A stretch of DNA of 64,000 nucleotides. It comes from CAXTEJ01 sp964243295 (GTDB lineage: Bacteria; Actinomycetota; Actinomycetes; Actinomycetales; Angustibacteraceae). Below are positions 1 through 8,227 of the stretch, piece by piece (positions within the stretch are counted from its first letter, which is position 1; every line of letters begins with the position of its first letter). The notes below the pieces were generated by a model. It ran no database searches and was not told the DNA's origin. It saw only the letters and a list, made by a program, of their open reading frames with translations. The position numbers were made by a program, and so were the translations under genes. The stretch lies in NCBI GenBank assembly GCA_964243295.1, contig CAXTEJ010000004.1, positions 75,441 to 139,440 of the forward strand. The letters run 5' to 3'.

Positions 1-1413
1 GCCCTCGAGCACCACGTGCGCGGCCAGCCGCGCGCCGGTCGTGAAGGCGTCCGAGCTGAGGAGGGCCTGAGGCAGGTCGAGCGCGAGCACCGATGCGAGC
101 AGGGTCGCCTCGGCGGCCGGGTCACGCAGCGCCATCTGCGTCGGGCGCTCGACGGGCAGGTCGAGCGTCTGCTCACCCACGCGGTAGCGGAACGACCAGG
201 ACAGGGCCAGCCGCAGCCCCGGCTGGTGCTCGACGGCCAGCAGCAGCCGTGGCGGCTGCGGCTCGGCGAGCTCGACGCTGGCATCGGGTGAGACGACCCG
301 GAATCGGCGGGCCAGCGCCGGCGCCGCCACGGTCAGGAACCGGCCGACGTCCGGCTCGGGGACGTGCAACGTGCCGTGCGCGAGCGCCCGGGCGGCGGCG
401 GTGTCGAGGGCCGGCTCGAGGGCGGCGAGCAGCAGGCCCTTCGCGTCGAGGGGGCCGACCACCCCGACCGGCGGCGACCCGATCGTCCAGCAGGCCGCGG
501 CGTCGGCTCCGCGCTCGACCAGCTCGGGCGGCAGCACCAGCGTCGGGGTCAAGGTGATGCCACCCTCGGCCGCGCGCGCGAGCTCGAACGAGAGCGTGGC
601 CGGCTGCTTCGCCAGCACGACCTCGGCACCGGTCTTCTGGTGGGCCAGCAGCCGGATGCCGGTGCGCTCGCAGCGGCGCAGCGCGTCGGCCCACTCCTCG
701 CCCAGGTCGTCCAGGTGCAGCCACTCCGAGCCGCCGTAGTAGCCGTACCGGTCGTTCCTGATGTTCAGCCGTCGCAGCGCCTCGACCTGCCGAGGGTCGA
801 GGGCCGGGCCGCCGTACCCCGTGTGCTGCACCTGGTTCCACGAGACGCCGGTGCGCACCCACCCGGTCTTGCCCGGGACGACGGGCCGGACGGCAGGCAC
901 GCCCGGGTCGGCCGGTCCCTCGGGATCGGCGAGCCGTGAGCGCGACAGCCGCGGCCGCACGTCGACGAGCAGGCCCAGCGGGACGTACGCCGGTCGGTCG
1001 CCCTGCCCCGCGATGACCTCGCCGAGCACCCGCTCCCACGTCGAGGCGGCGACGGGCTGCGCGAGACGCAGGTGGGACGGCGCGCGTGCCGCGGAGCCGC
1101 CGCGCCCGGACAGCTCTTGCGCCGCCAGCACGGTGGCCGCGACGTGCTTGCAGTCGAAACCCACCGGGCAGGTGCACTCGCTGCCGAGCACCTCGCCGTC
1201 CGCCGCGATGCCGACGTACGAGCGGTAGACACCCGTGTCGCCGAGGACGGTGGCCGACAGCGTGTCGGCGCCCTCCGCTGCGAGCGAGCTGACCCGGTGC
1301 TGCGCGGCGAGAGCCCGGCCGAGCCGCAGGCTGCGGTCGCCCACGGCGTGGCGCAGCGACTCGTCGGTCACCTGGCCCAGGGAGGCGGCGATGGCGTGGA
1401 GATCGCTCGGCAC
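1..1413 (-). CDS. SWIM zinc-finger domain protein (partial, runs off left edge)
   Basis: The frame is open from a GTG at 1413 to base 1, giving 471 codons with no stop, so the 3' end lies outside the window. Residues 80-90 read CTCPVGFDCKH. This is the CxCx(n)CxH pattern of a SWIM zinc finger (C80, C82, C88, H90). In actinobacteria this N-terminal arrangement usually belongs to SNF2-type helicases, where SWIM is followed by a long linker and then the ATPase. The ATPase part would lie left of base 1 and is not seen. The linker has no motif I recognise. The role (nucleic-acid binding or remodelling) is inferred from the family. The GTG was chosen because the conserved-looking sequence starts there; no strong ribosome site precedes it. 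Confidence 0.8.
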   Translation of the reverse strand, partial: MPSDLHAIAASLGQVTDESLRHAVGDRSLRLGRALAAQHRVSSLAAEGADTLSATVLGDTGVYRSYVGIAADGEVLGSECTCPVGFDCKHVAATVLAAQELSGRGGSAARAPSHLRLAQPVAASTWERVLGEVIAGQGDRPAYVPLGLLVDVRPRLSRSRLADPEGPADPGVPAVRPVVPGKTGWVRTGVSWNQVQHTGYGGPALDPRQVEALRRLNIRNDRYGYYGGSEWLHLDDLGEEWADALRRCERTGIRLLAHQKTGAEVVLAKQPATLSFELARAAEGGITLTPTLVLPPELVERGADAAACWTIGSPPVGVVGPLDAKGLLLAALEPALDTAAARALAHGTLHVPEPDVGRFLTVAAPALARRFRVVSPDASVELAEPQPPRLLLAVEHQPGLRLALSWSFRYRVGEQTLDLPVERPTQMALRDPAAEATLLASVLALDLPQALLSSDAFTTGARLAAHVVLEG

Positions 1414-1620
1414 GGCCCTAGTCCAGCACGGGGGTCCGACACCGCGCGACGGGCACCCTGCCCGCTGTGGACGGCGGCGGCACGGTCAGCGTCGTCGCGA
1501 GCTGATGACTTCGGTGTCGAAGCCGGCCAGGTGCAGCCCGCCGTTGGTCGAGGTGGTCCCAGAGGATGTCATCGGCGTCCTCGAGCCCGATGCTGTCGAC
1601 GAGCTCGGGGCCGCTGCCGC
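1414..1620. other. intergenic stretch with possible coding debris
   Basis: No intact gene. On the minus strand one frame reads like protein (ELVDSIGLEDADDILWDHL) up to about 1548. The adjacent frame then continues plausibly (TNGGLHLAGFDTEVISS) to a TGA near 1501. This looks like a frameshifted remnant of a gene tail, but I cannot name the family. It lies just downstream of the Gfo/Idh remnant at 1621-1833. Confidence 0.3.
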
Positions 1621-1833
1621 TCAGCCCTCGACGCACCGCTGCACGCGGATCGCGTCGAGCGCCGTGTCGAGCACCCGCATCACCGCCACCGTCCCCTCCA
1701 GCGGGACGACGTCGCTGGCGGTCGCCCCCGCCAGCACCAGATCGGCCCCGGGCACGGCGACCAGGTCGGGCAGCACCTTCGCCGCGATGGCTCCGGCGCC
1801 GACCACTGCCCAATCCAGCCGCCTCCCGGTCAT
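1621..1833 (-). pseudogene. Gfo/Idh/MocA-type oxidoreductase remnant (70 codons, internal deletion)
   Basis: The first ~38 residues look like the N-terminus of a Gfo/Idh/MocA NAD(P) oxidoreductase: a hydrophobic strand and glycine loop (WAVVGAGAIAAKVLPDL), then VPGADLVLAGA. The last ~30 residues (VPLEGTVAVMRVLDTALDAI) resemble the C-terminal helix of the same family. Such enzymes are about 320-340 residues, so some 250 central residues, including the whole substrate domain, are missing and the two ends are joined in frame. The ATG overlaps the stop of the upstream beta-glucosidase (ATGA), so it was the last gene of that operon. A real 70-residue protein cannot be excluded, but catalysis by this fold is not possible. 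Confidence 0.6.
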
Positions 1834-3299
1834 CGCGGCAGCGAGTGCTGCTCGATCACGCCGGCGTACCAGCGCGCGCTGTCCTTGGGCGTGCGCGCCT
1901 GGGTCCGGTAGTCGACGTGCACGATGCCGAACCGCTTGCTGTACCCGTACGACCACTCGAAGTTGTCGATGAGCGACCACAGGTAGTAGCCCGTGACGCG
2001 GCACCCGGCGTCGACGGCGTCCAGCACGGCGCCGAGGTGACGCGACACGTAGGCGACCCGCTCGGTGTCGTGCACCCGGCCGTCCGGCGTCACGACGTCG
2101 TCGAACGCCGCGCCGTTCTCGGTGACGACGAGCTCGACGTCCGGCCGCTCGGCCGCCACGCGCAGCAGCAGGTCGGTCAGGCCCCGGGGCTCGACCGCCC
2201 AGCCCATGGCGGTCAGTGGCCCAGCCTGCTGCGGGAACTCGATGTCATCGCACGCCGGCCACGCGCTCGCCGTCGTCCTGCCGTGGCCGTCGGCGCGCTC
2301 GCGCTCGCCCTGCCCCGACCACAGCCGCACCAGCGTCGGGCTGTAGTAGTTGACGCCCAGCACGTCGAGCGGCTGGTGGATCAGCTCGAGGTCGCCGTCC
2401 TGCACGAAAGCCCAGCCGCTCACACCCGCGGTGTCGGCGAGGACGTCGGAGGGGTAGCGGCCGTGCAGCAGCGGGTCGAGGAACACCCGGTTCTGCAGGC
2501 CGTCGACGCGGCGCACCGCCTCGGCGTCACCCGCCGACCCGCTGGCCGGGCGCACCCACGCGAGGTTGAGGGTGACGGCGACCTTGACCCCCGGTGCGAC
2601 GGCGCGGATGGCCGCGGCGCCCAGGCCGTGCGCCAGGTTGAGGTGGTGGACGGCGGCCAGCGCGGCGGCCGGCTCGGTGCGGCCGGGTGCGTGGGCACCG
2701 CTGGCGTACCCCAGGTAGGCCGAGCACCACGGCTCGTTGAGCGTCGTGATGGTGCCGACCCGGTCGCCGAGCCGGCCGGCGACGACCGCGGCGTACTCCC
2801 CGAACAGCTCGGCGGTGCGGCGCGACGTCCACCCGCCGGCGTCCTCGAGGGCCTGCGGCAGGTCCCAGTGGTAGAGCGTCGGCATGGGCGCGATGCCTTC
2901 GGCCAGCAGGGCGTCGACCAGGTCGGAGTAGAAGGCCAGACCCTGCTCGCTGACCGGCCCGAGCCCGGAGGCGTCGACCTGAGGCGTGATGCGCGACCAC
3001 GAGACCGAGAACCGGTACGACGGCACGCCGAGCTCGCGCATCAGCGCGACGTCCTCGCGGAACCGTGCGTAGTGGTCTGCGGCGACGTCCCCGGTGTCGC
3101 CGTCGCGCACCCGTCCGGGGGTGTGGCTGAAGGTGTCCCAGATGGACGGCGTCCGGCCGCCGGCGGTGGGCGAGCCCTCGATCTGGTATGCCGCAGTGCC
3201 GACGCCGAAGACGAAGCCGACGGGGAAGGAACGCCGGACCCGCTGCGGCGCAACGCTTGTGATCTGCTCGAGCATGCTGCTGGCTGTGGTGGTGCTCAT
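1830..3299 (-). CDS. GH1 family beta-glucosidase
   Basis: 489 residues, normal for glycoside hydrolase family 1. It hydrolyses beta-glucosides such as cellobiose by the retaining mechanism. The family signatures are present: the N-terminal FVFGVGTAAYQIEG, the acid/base glutamate in TLNEPW (E189) and the nucleophile in VVTENG (E394). There is no signal peptide, so it acts in the cytoplasm on sugar brought in by the importer encoded just upstream. It is the fourth gene of a minus-strand operon (binding protein, permease, permease, glucosidase) and overlaps the remnant at 1621-1833 by ATGA. The context favours cellobiose or another short beta-glucoside as substrate, by analogy with ceb operons; the exact sugar is inferred. 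Confidence 0.95.
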   Translation of the reverse strand: MSTTTASSMLEQITSVAPQRVRRSFPVGFVFGVGTAAYQIEGSPTAGGRTPSIWDTFSHTPGRVRDGDTGDVAADHYARFREDVALMRELGVPSYRFSVSWSRITPQVDASGLGPVSEQGLAFYSDLVDALLAEGIAPMPTLYHWDLPQALEDAGGWTSRRTAELFGEYAAVVAGRLGDRVGTITTLNEPWCSAYLGYASGAHAPGRTEPAAALAAVHHLNLAHGLGAAAIRAVAPGVKVAVTLNLAWVRPASGSAGDAEAVRRVDGLQNRVFLDPLLHGRYPSDVLADTAGVSGWAFVQDGDLELIHQPLDVLGVNYYSPTLVRLWSGQGERERADGHGRTTASAWPACDDIEFPQQAGPLTAMGWAVEPRGLTDLLLRVAAERPDVELVVTENGAAFDDVVTPDGRVHDTERVAYVSRHLGAVLDAVDAGCRVTGYYLWSLIDNFEWSYGYSKRFGIVHVDYRTQARTPKDSARWYAGVIEQHSLPR

Positions 3300-3351
3300 G
3301 GTGTGGAGGGACGCCGGGCGCCCCGCTCCTCTCGGGCTGGGTGATGGGCGG

Positions 3352-4230
3352 TCAGCCCTTGACGGCGCCGGCGATGATGCCGCTGACGATCTGGCGGCCG
3401 AGCAGCAGGAACACGACGATGACGGGCAGCGTGCCGACCAGCGTGCCGGCCATGATGACGGCGGTGTCGGGCACGTAGCCGCTGCCCAGGTTGTTGAGCG
3501 CCACCTGGACGGTGGGGTTGGACGAGTTCAGGGCGATGACCGGCCAGAAGAAGTCGTTCCACGAGGCCATGAAGGTGAGCATCCCGAGCACCGCCATGCC
3601 CGGCCGGGCGATCGGCAGCACGATGCTCCAGAACTGCCGCAACGACGAGGCACCGTCGACGCGGCCGGCGTCGAGCAGCTCGTCCGGCAGCGACTGCATG
3701 AGGTACTGGCGCATGAAGAACACGCCAAACGCCGTGACCAGCGACGGCAGGATCACCGACTCGAGCCGACCGGTCAGCTGCAGCTCGGACATGATGCGGT
3801 AGAGCGGCACCACGCCCAGCGTCGGCGGGATCATCATCGTGCCGAGCGTCAGCGCGAACAGCAGGTTCTTGCCCTTGAACCGCAGCTTCGCGAACGCGAA
3901 ACCCGACAGGGTGCAGAAGAGCAGCGTGCCCACCGTGGTCAGACCGGCGACGATGAACGAGTTGACGATCGACGTGCCGATGTTCTGCTGCTCGACCGCC
4001 TTGACGATGTTCGACCACAGGTCGGGACCCGGCAGCAGCGGCGGGGGCTGCTGAGCCATCTCCGACATCGGCCTGCTGCCCGCCACGATCATGTAGTAGA
4101 AGGGCAGCACGAAGGTGAGTCCGGCGACGACCAGCAGCGCGTAGGTCATCCAGCCGGCCTGGTCAGGCCGACGACCGCGACGCGGCGCGGGCACGACGTG
4201 CAGCACGGAGCGGGGGGCGGCGATGCTCAT
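3352..4230 (-). CDS. carbohydrate ABC transporter permease (MalG/CebG type)
   Basis: 292 residues with about six membrane segments. The EAA loop region near the C-terminal third reads LLDAGRVDGASSLRQF, the contact site for the ATPase. It forms the membrane channel with the permease encoded at 4230-5225 and takes sugar from the lipoprotein at 5302-6603. The ATG at 4230 was chosen because it overlaps the stop of the upstream permease as ATGA and starts a typical MalG-like N-terminus; the same frame extends further upstream, but only inside the neighbouring gene. No ATPase gene is nearby, so a shared MsiK-like ATPase encoded elsewhere is likely. Confidence 0.93.
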   Translation of the reverse strand: MSIAAPRSVLHVVPAPRRGRRPDQAGWMTYALLVVAGLTFVLPFYYMIVAGSRPMSEMAQQPPPLLPGPDLWSNIVKAVEQQNIGTSIVNSFIVAGLTTVGTLLFCTLSGFAFAKLRFKGKNLLFALTLGTMMIPPTLGVVPLYRIMSELQLTGRLESVILPSLVTAFGVFFMRQYLMQSLPDELLDAGRVDGASSLRQFWSIVLPIARPGMAVLGMLTFMASWNDFFWPVIALNSSNPTVQVALNNLGSGYVPDTAVIMAGTLVGTLPVIVVFLLLGRQIVSGIIAGAVKG

Positions 4231-5225
4231 CAGGCGGCCTTCCGGTCGGAGGAGCGCCCGCGGGCACGGGCCAGCGCCGTGTTGAGCGCCACCAGGACGA
4301 TGATGAGGACGAAGGTGACCCACGCGACCGTCGCCGCGCGACCGAGGCTGCCGTACTGCCAGCCCTGCTGGTACATGAACAGGCCCAGGGTCTGGAACTG
4401 GCCCAGCGCACCGCCGTTGGGCTGGCCACCGCCGAAGAGCAACGGCTCACCGAACAGCTGGGTGGCGCCGATGGTCGACACGACGACGGTGAACAGGATC
4501 GTCGGGCGCACGCCCGGCAGGGTGATGTGACGGAACTGCTGCCAGCGGTTCGCGCCGTCGAGCATCGCCGACTCGTACAGGTCGTAGGAGATGGATTGCA
4601 TGCCGGCCAGGTAGATCAGCGCGTTGTAGCCCGTCCAGCGCCAGGTGACGATGACCGCGATGGCGACCTGCGCCGTCCAGTCGCCGTTGCGCCAGTCGAT
4701 CGCGTCGATGCCCACGAAAGAGAGCAGCCAGTTCGCGAAACCCGCGTCACGGCCGAACAGCTGGAGGAACACCAGCGTGGACGCCGCGACCGACGTCGCG
4801 TACGGCATGATCATGGCCACCCGGAAGAAGGTGCGGCCGCGCATCTTGTAGTTCAGCAGGTGCGCGAGCCCGAGCGCCACCAACAGCTGGGGCACCATCG
4901 ACAGGATGCCGATGGTGATGGTGCGCCACAACGAGTTGTAGAACTTGTCGTTCGTGAACAGCCAGCGGTAGTTGTCGAGGCCGACCCACGTCATGTCGGA
5001 GCCGAGGCGGTACTGGTGCAAGCTGATGTAGGCGGTGTAGACGAGCGGGAACAGCCCGAAGGCGAAGAACACCACGAAGAAGGGTGCGACGTAGGCGTAC
5101 GGCGCGGCTCTCTCCCCGGTCCACCACCGGCGGCGGCGTGGGGTCGTGCTCGGCACGGGCGCGGCCGCGAGGGCGCCCTGCTGCTCGTCGTCCCGCGTGC
5201 TGAGGTCCTGCGTCGGCGCGCTCAT
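4230..5225 (-). CDS. sugar ABC transporter permease (MalF/CebF type)
   Basis: 331 residues. An N-terminal cytoplasmic tail of about 50 residues precedes the first membrane helix (APFFVVFFAFGLFPLVYTAY). The EAA loop is LYESAMLDGANRWQQF. It pairs with the permease at 3352-4230. The start at 5225 has a strong GGAGGAG ribosome site six bases upstream; the frame is open further upstream but lacks such a site. A stable hairpin (5268-5293) lies between this gene and the binding-protein gene in front of it, which would allow more binding protein than channel to be made. Confidence 0.93.
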   Translation of the reverse strand: MSAPTQDLSTRDDEQQGALAAAPVPSTTPRRRRWWTGERAAPYAYVAPFFVVFFAFGLFPLVYTAYISLHQYRLGSDMTWVGLDNYRWLFTNDKFYNSLWRTITIGILSMVPQLLVALGLAHLLNYKMRGRTFFRVAMIMPYATSVAASTLVFLQLFGRDAGFANWLLSFVGIDAIDWRNGDWTAQVAIAVIVTWRWTGYNALIYLAGMQSISYDLYESAMLDGANRWQQFRHITLPGVRPTILFTVVVSTIGATQLFGEPLLFGGGQPNGGALGQFQTLGLFMYQQGWQYGSLGRAATVAWVTFVLIIVLVALNTALARARGRSSDRKAA

Positions 5226-5267
5226 GGTCGTCTCCTCCGAGGTCGAGCCGGTGGTCGGGCTGTCGCC

Positions 5268-5293
5268 GGGGCGGTGGCGTGGGCCACCGCCCC
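5268..5293 (-). terminator. intercistronic hairpin between binding-protein and permease genes
   Basis: Perfect 11-bp arms (GGGGCGGTGGC at 5268-5278 and its complement at 5283-5293) with a 4-base loop. It starts right after the stop of the binding-protein gene and ends before the permease ribosome site. There is no run of U, so partial termination or 3'-end protection of the upstream message is more likely than full termination. Confidence 0.6.
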
Positions 5294-5301
5294 AGCAGCG
5301 G

Positions 5302-6603
5302 TCAGCCGATCTGGTTGTCGATCTCCTTGGCGGCGTTGGCCCAGGCCTTGTCGGGGCTGACTCCGTTCGCCTCGACCGACAGCAGCGCCTGGACGAGCTT
5401 GCTCTTGATGACGCCGTCGTTCGGGCCGAGGATCTGCGTGGGGGCGGCCTTCGCGCTCTTGGTGAACAGCTCACCGATCGGCGCGTCGTGGAAGTAGGGG
5501 TCGGTCGTCGTGGCCACGAGCTCGATGCCCTTGGTGGTCGACGGGAAGGCACCGGCCTTGGCGAAGACCTTGGCCTGCTGCTCGGGCGCCGTGAGCCACG
5601 TGATGAGCTCGGCCGCGGCCGCCTTGTGCTTGCTCACCTCGGGGATGGCGAGGTAGGCGCCGCCCCAGTTGCCACCGGCGCCGCCGGGCAGCGAGGTGAC
5701 GTCCCACTTGCCCTCGCCCTTGGCGCCGGCCTTTCCCTTGATGTAGCCGATCATCCACGAGGGGCACGCGATCGTGGCGAAGGTGCCGCTGCCGAAGCCG
5801 GCGTCCCAGCCCGGGTCGACAAACTGCTCGAGGCGGGCGGTCAGACCGCTCTGCGCCGCTCCCGCAGCCGTCGTGAAGGCCTTCTTCACCGCGGGGTTCG
5901 AGTCGTAGACGACCTTGCCGGCCTCGTCGTAGTAGATCTCCTTCTCGGTGGAGATGATGGCGTTGTAGAGGCCGCCGGCCGAGTCGGTCCAGGCAGAACC
6001 CTTGGGGGCCTTGTCCTTGTACTTCTCGCCCAGCGCCAGGTAGTCGTCCCAGCTGCCCAGCTCGGCGCTCAGCTTCGCGGGGTCGGCCGGCAGCCCGGCC
6101 TTGGCCATCAGGTCGCTGCGGTAGCACAGGGCCATCGGCCCGATGTCGGTGCCCATGCCGAGCACCGCGCCGTCCTTGGTGGTGGCGGCCGCCGCCTTCC
6201 AGTCGACGTAGTTCGCGACCGCGGCACCAGCGCTGGTCTTCTTCAGGTCGGACCACTTGTCGGACTGGTTCGCGGTGACGTCGGCGATGCGCGCGACCTC
6301 GATGCCCTGGATGTCGGACACCCCGGTGCCTGACGCGAGCTTGGTCTGCAGCGCGGGCCAGTACTTGTCCTCGCCCTGGGTGCTCTCGTACTTGATGGTG
6401 ACACCGGGGTGGGCCTTCTCGTACTCGTCGAACAGGCCGGCCTCCTGCAGGCCGAACGTGCCGAAGAGGCTGACCGACAGCTCGACCGGCTGGCCGGCGG
6501 CCACCTGCTCGGCACTGTCGCTGCTACCGCAGGCGGCGAGCAGCAGTGACGCACTCACCACCGCCGCGATGCTGATCGAGGTGGTGCTCCGTGAACCGCG
6601 CAT
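5302..6603 (-). CDS. extracellular sugar-binding lipoprotein of ABC importer
   Basis: 433 residues. The N-terminus is a lipoprotein signal: basic start, hydrophobic core and lipobox LLAAC with the lipidated cysteine at residue 25. The rest has the type I binding-protein pattern of the MalE/CebE family (YESTQGEDKYWPALQTKLASG near residue 75, CYRSDLMAKAGLPADP, and the closing LITWLTAPEQQAKVFAKAGAFPS). It captures the sugar at the outer membrane face and delivers it to the two permeases downstream. It is the first gene of the operon and is preceded by two palindromes (6650-6674), so it is probably controlled by the LacI protein at 6768-7799. The ligand is probably a beta-glucoside, judged from the glucosidase in the operon. 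Confidence 0.93.
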   Translation of the reverse strand: MRGSRSTTSISIAAVVSASLLLAACGSSDSAEQVAAGQPVELSVSLFGTFGLQEAGLFDEYEKAHPGVTIKYESTQGEDKYWPALQTKLASGTGVSDIQGIEVARIADVTANQSDKWSDLKKTSAGAAVANYVDWKAAAATTKDGAVLGMGTDIGPMALCYRSDLMAKAGLPADPAKLSAELGSWDDYLALGEKYKDKAPKGSAWTDSAGGLYNAIISTEKEIYYDEAGKVVYDSNPAVKKAFTTAAGAAQSGLTARLEQFVDPGWDAGFGSGTFATIACPSWMIGYIKGKAGAKGEGKWDVTSLPGGAGGNWGGAYLAIPEVSKHKAAAAELITWLTAPEQQAKVFAKAGAFPSTTKGIELVATTTDPYFHDAPIGELFTKSAKAAPTQILGPNDGVIKSKLVQALLSVEANGVSPDKAWANAAKEIDNQIG

Positions 6604-6649
6604 GGCTGGTCAACCCTTCGCTCGACGTTGAGGAGGAGGCACTCGGTGA

Positions 6650-6663
6650 TGAGAGCGCTCTCA
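6650..6663. promoter_or_regulatory. LacI-type operator TGAGAGCGCTCTCA
   Basis: Perfect 14-bp palindrome about 47 bases upstream of the binding-protein start. Its core GAGCGCTC matches the form of actinobacterial CebR/CelR operators (TGGGAGCGCTCCCA, from memory) with one change per half-site. It is the likely site for the adjacent LacI regulator. Confidence 0.75.
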
Positions 6664-6674
6664 CTGATCAGTGA
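6661..6674. promoter_or_regulatory. second palindrome TCACTGATCAGTGA abutting the operator
   Basis: Perfect 14-bp palindrome sharing three bases with the operator at 6650-6663. It could be a weaker second LacI half-turn site or the site of another regulator. It lies between lacI and the sugar operon. Confidence 0.45.
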
Positions 6675-6767
6675 GAGTGACTCACGTCACGAGCCGGTGT
6701 CAAGGGTTTGTTGCGGCTGGCGCGAAACCGATCTCGATGAGGCCGGGTACCGCCGACGACCGGGGGA

Positions 6768-7799
6768 TCAGGCGGTGTCGCGACGCACCAGCACGGCCGG
6801 CACGACCACCGAGCCCGGCGGTACGGCGTCCGGCTCGGCACCGATGCGGTGCAGCAGCAGGCGCGCCATCTCCTGGCCCAGCACGTCCATCTGCTGGCGG
6901 ACCGTCGTCAGCGAGGGTTGCGACGACGCGGCCAGCGGGATGTCGTCGAAGCCGACGACGGCGACGTCGTCCGGCACCCGACGGCCGGCCGCGGTGAGGG
7001 CTTGCAGCGCGCCCATCGCCATGAGGTCGTTGGCGACGAACACGCCATCGAGGTCGGGCACCTGCGCGAGCAGCTTCACCATCGCGGCGCGGCCGGACTC
7101 GAGCGAGAAGTCGCCGTGCACGGCGTCGCGCTGCCGCGGCCGCATGCCGTGGCGCCCGAGGGCGCGACGGTAGCCCTCGAGCCGGTCGAGCCCGGGCGTC
7201 ATGTCGGCGGGACCGGCGATGCTCACCACCCTGCGGCAGCCGCGCTCGAGCAGCGTGGTGGTCGCCAGCTGGGCCCCGCCGGTGTTGTCGGTCGAGACGT
7301 AGGGCAGCGTGCTCGCCGCCTCGTACGGGCGTCCCGACAGGACCACGGGCATGCCGGAGCGCGCGAGCCGCTCGGGCAGCGGGTCCGGGCCGTGCAGCGA
7401 GACGAAGATCGCGCCGTCCAGGTGACCGCCGCGGGCGAAGCGCTCGAAGCGGTCGCGGTCCTGCTGGTCGGTCAGGATCACGAACAGCACCTGGCTGCCC
7501 TCCTTGGCCAGCGCCGCGTGCACCCCGCGCAGCACCAGCGAGAAGAACGGGTCGCCGAAGAACCGCTCCTCCGGCTCGACCACGACGAAGGCCACCGAGT
7601 CGCTGCGCCGGGTGACCAGCGAGCGAGCCGCCTGGTTGGTGACGTAGGCGAGCTCGTCGGCGGCGGCGAGGACGGCGGCGCGGGCCTGCTCGCTCACCCG
7701 CGGCGAGCCGGCGAGGACGCGGCCGGCCGTGGCGCGCGAGACGCCGGCCCTGGCCGCGACGGACTCCAGCGTCGGGGCCGACCCGCTCGACCTGCTCAC
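6768..7799 (-). CDS. LacI-family transcriptional regulator (beta-glucoside locus)
   Basis: 343 residues. The N-terminal helix-turn-helix is LESVAARAGVSRATAGRVLAG (residues ~11-31), followed by the hinge helix NQAARSLVTRR and a periplasmic-binding-protein-like ligand domain. The GTG at 7799 was chosen because GGGAGGAG sits seven bases upstream; the longer frame adds 20 residues with no family similarity. It is transcribed in the same direction as the importer operon and ends about 165 bases before its first gene, with two palindromes in between. It probably represses the operon until an imported beta-glucoside binds; the ligand is inferred. Confidence 0.92.
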   Translation of the reverse strand: MSRSSGSAPTLESVAARAGVSRATAGRVLAGSPRVSEQARAAVLAAADELAYVTNQAARSLVTRRSDSVAFVVVEPEERFFGDPFFSLVLRGVHAALAKEGSQVLFVILTDQQDRDRFERFARGGHLDGAIFVSLHGPDPLPERLARSGMPVVLSGRPYEAASTLPYVSTDNTGGAQLATTTLLERGCRRVVSIAGPADMTPGLDRLEGYRRALGRHGMRPRQRDAVHGDFSLESGRAAMVKLLAQVPDLDGVFVANDLMAMGALQALTAAGRRVPDDVAVVGFDDIPLAASSQPSLTTVRQQMDVLGQEMARLLLHRIGAEPDAVPPGSVVVPAVLVRRDTA

Positions 7800-8227
7800 G
7801 GCCTCGCTCCTCCCAGGCTGCCTGCCCGGCGCCCGAGGAGGGGACGACGGCCTGCGCACCCTAGCGCGGCGTGATGACCGGTGGATGTCGCCTACCGGGG
7901 CAGCTTCGGTGCGCGATCACGCTGGGCCCAACGACCCAGACCCCTTGACTGAGCCCGCCGCCCCTGGGCACGATCACTGACGGCGGGGCGACCTCTCGTC
8001 CACCCTCCGGGGTGTGACCCGCGCAGCGCAGCTGCGACGAGGCGCCCCGCCGCCACACCCGTCCCTTCTCGCCCGGCCGGGGGAGACCCACGGGCAGGTG
8101 TGCCCGAATGGGCGACACGGGTGCCCGTTTCGGGGCACGCCCTTGCATCGACCCCGGCGGGTGTCTTGACTCACGGGCACGGCGACGGGGGCCCCCGGCC
8201 CTTACCGACCACCCGGAGGAGACCACC
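7800..8227. other. 428-bp divergent intergenic region
   Basis: No gene seen. It separates the lacI gene (minus) from a dehydrogenase (plus) and must hold both promoters. TTGACT hexamers occur at about 7945 and 8165. Between 8090 and 8180 the half-site GGGCAC/GTGCCC occurs several times, and CGGGGGCCCCCG is a short palindrome just before the dehydrogenase ribosome site. None of these is proven. Confidence 0.4.

Noticed and set aside
4800..4820. GCATGATC inside a permease gene
   Set aside because: Part of ordinary codons, lacks the GATY half of the dispersed motif, so it was not counted as a copy.
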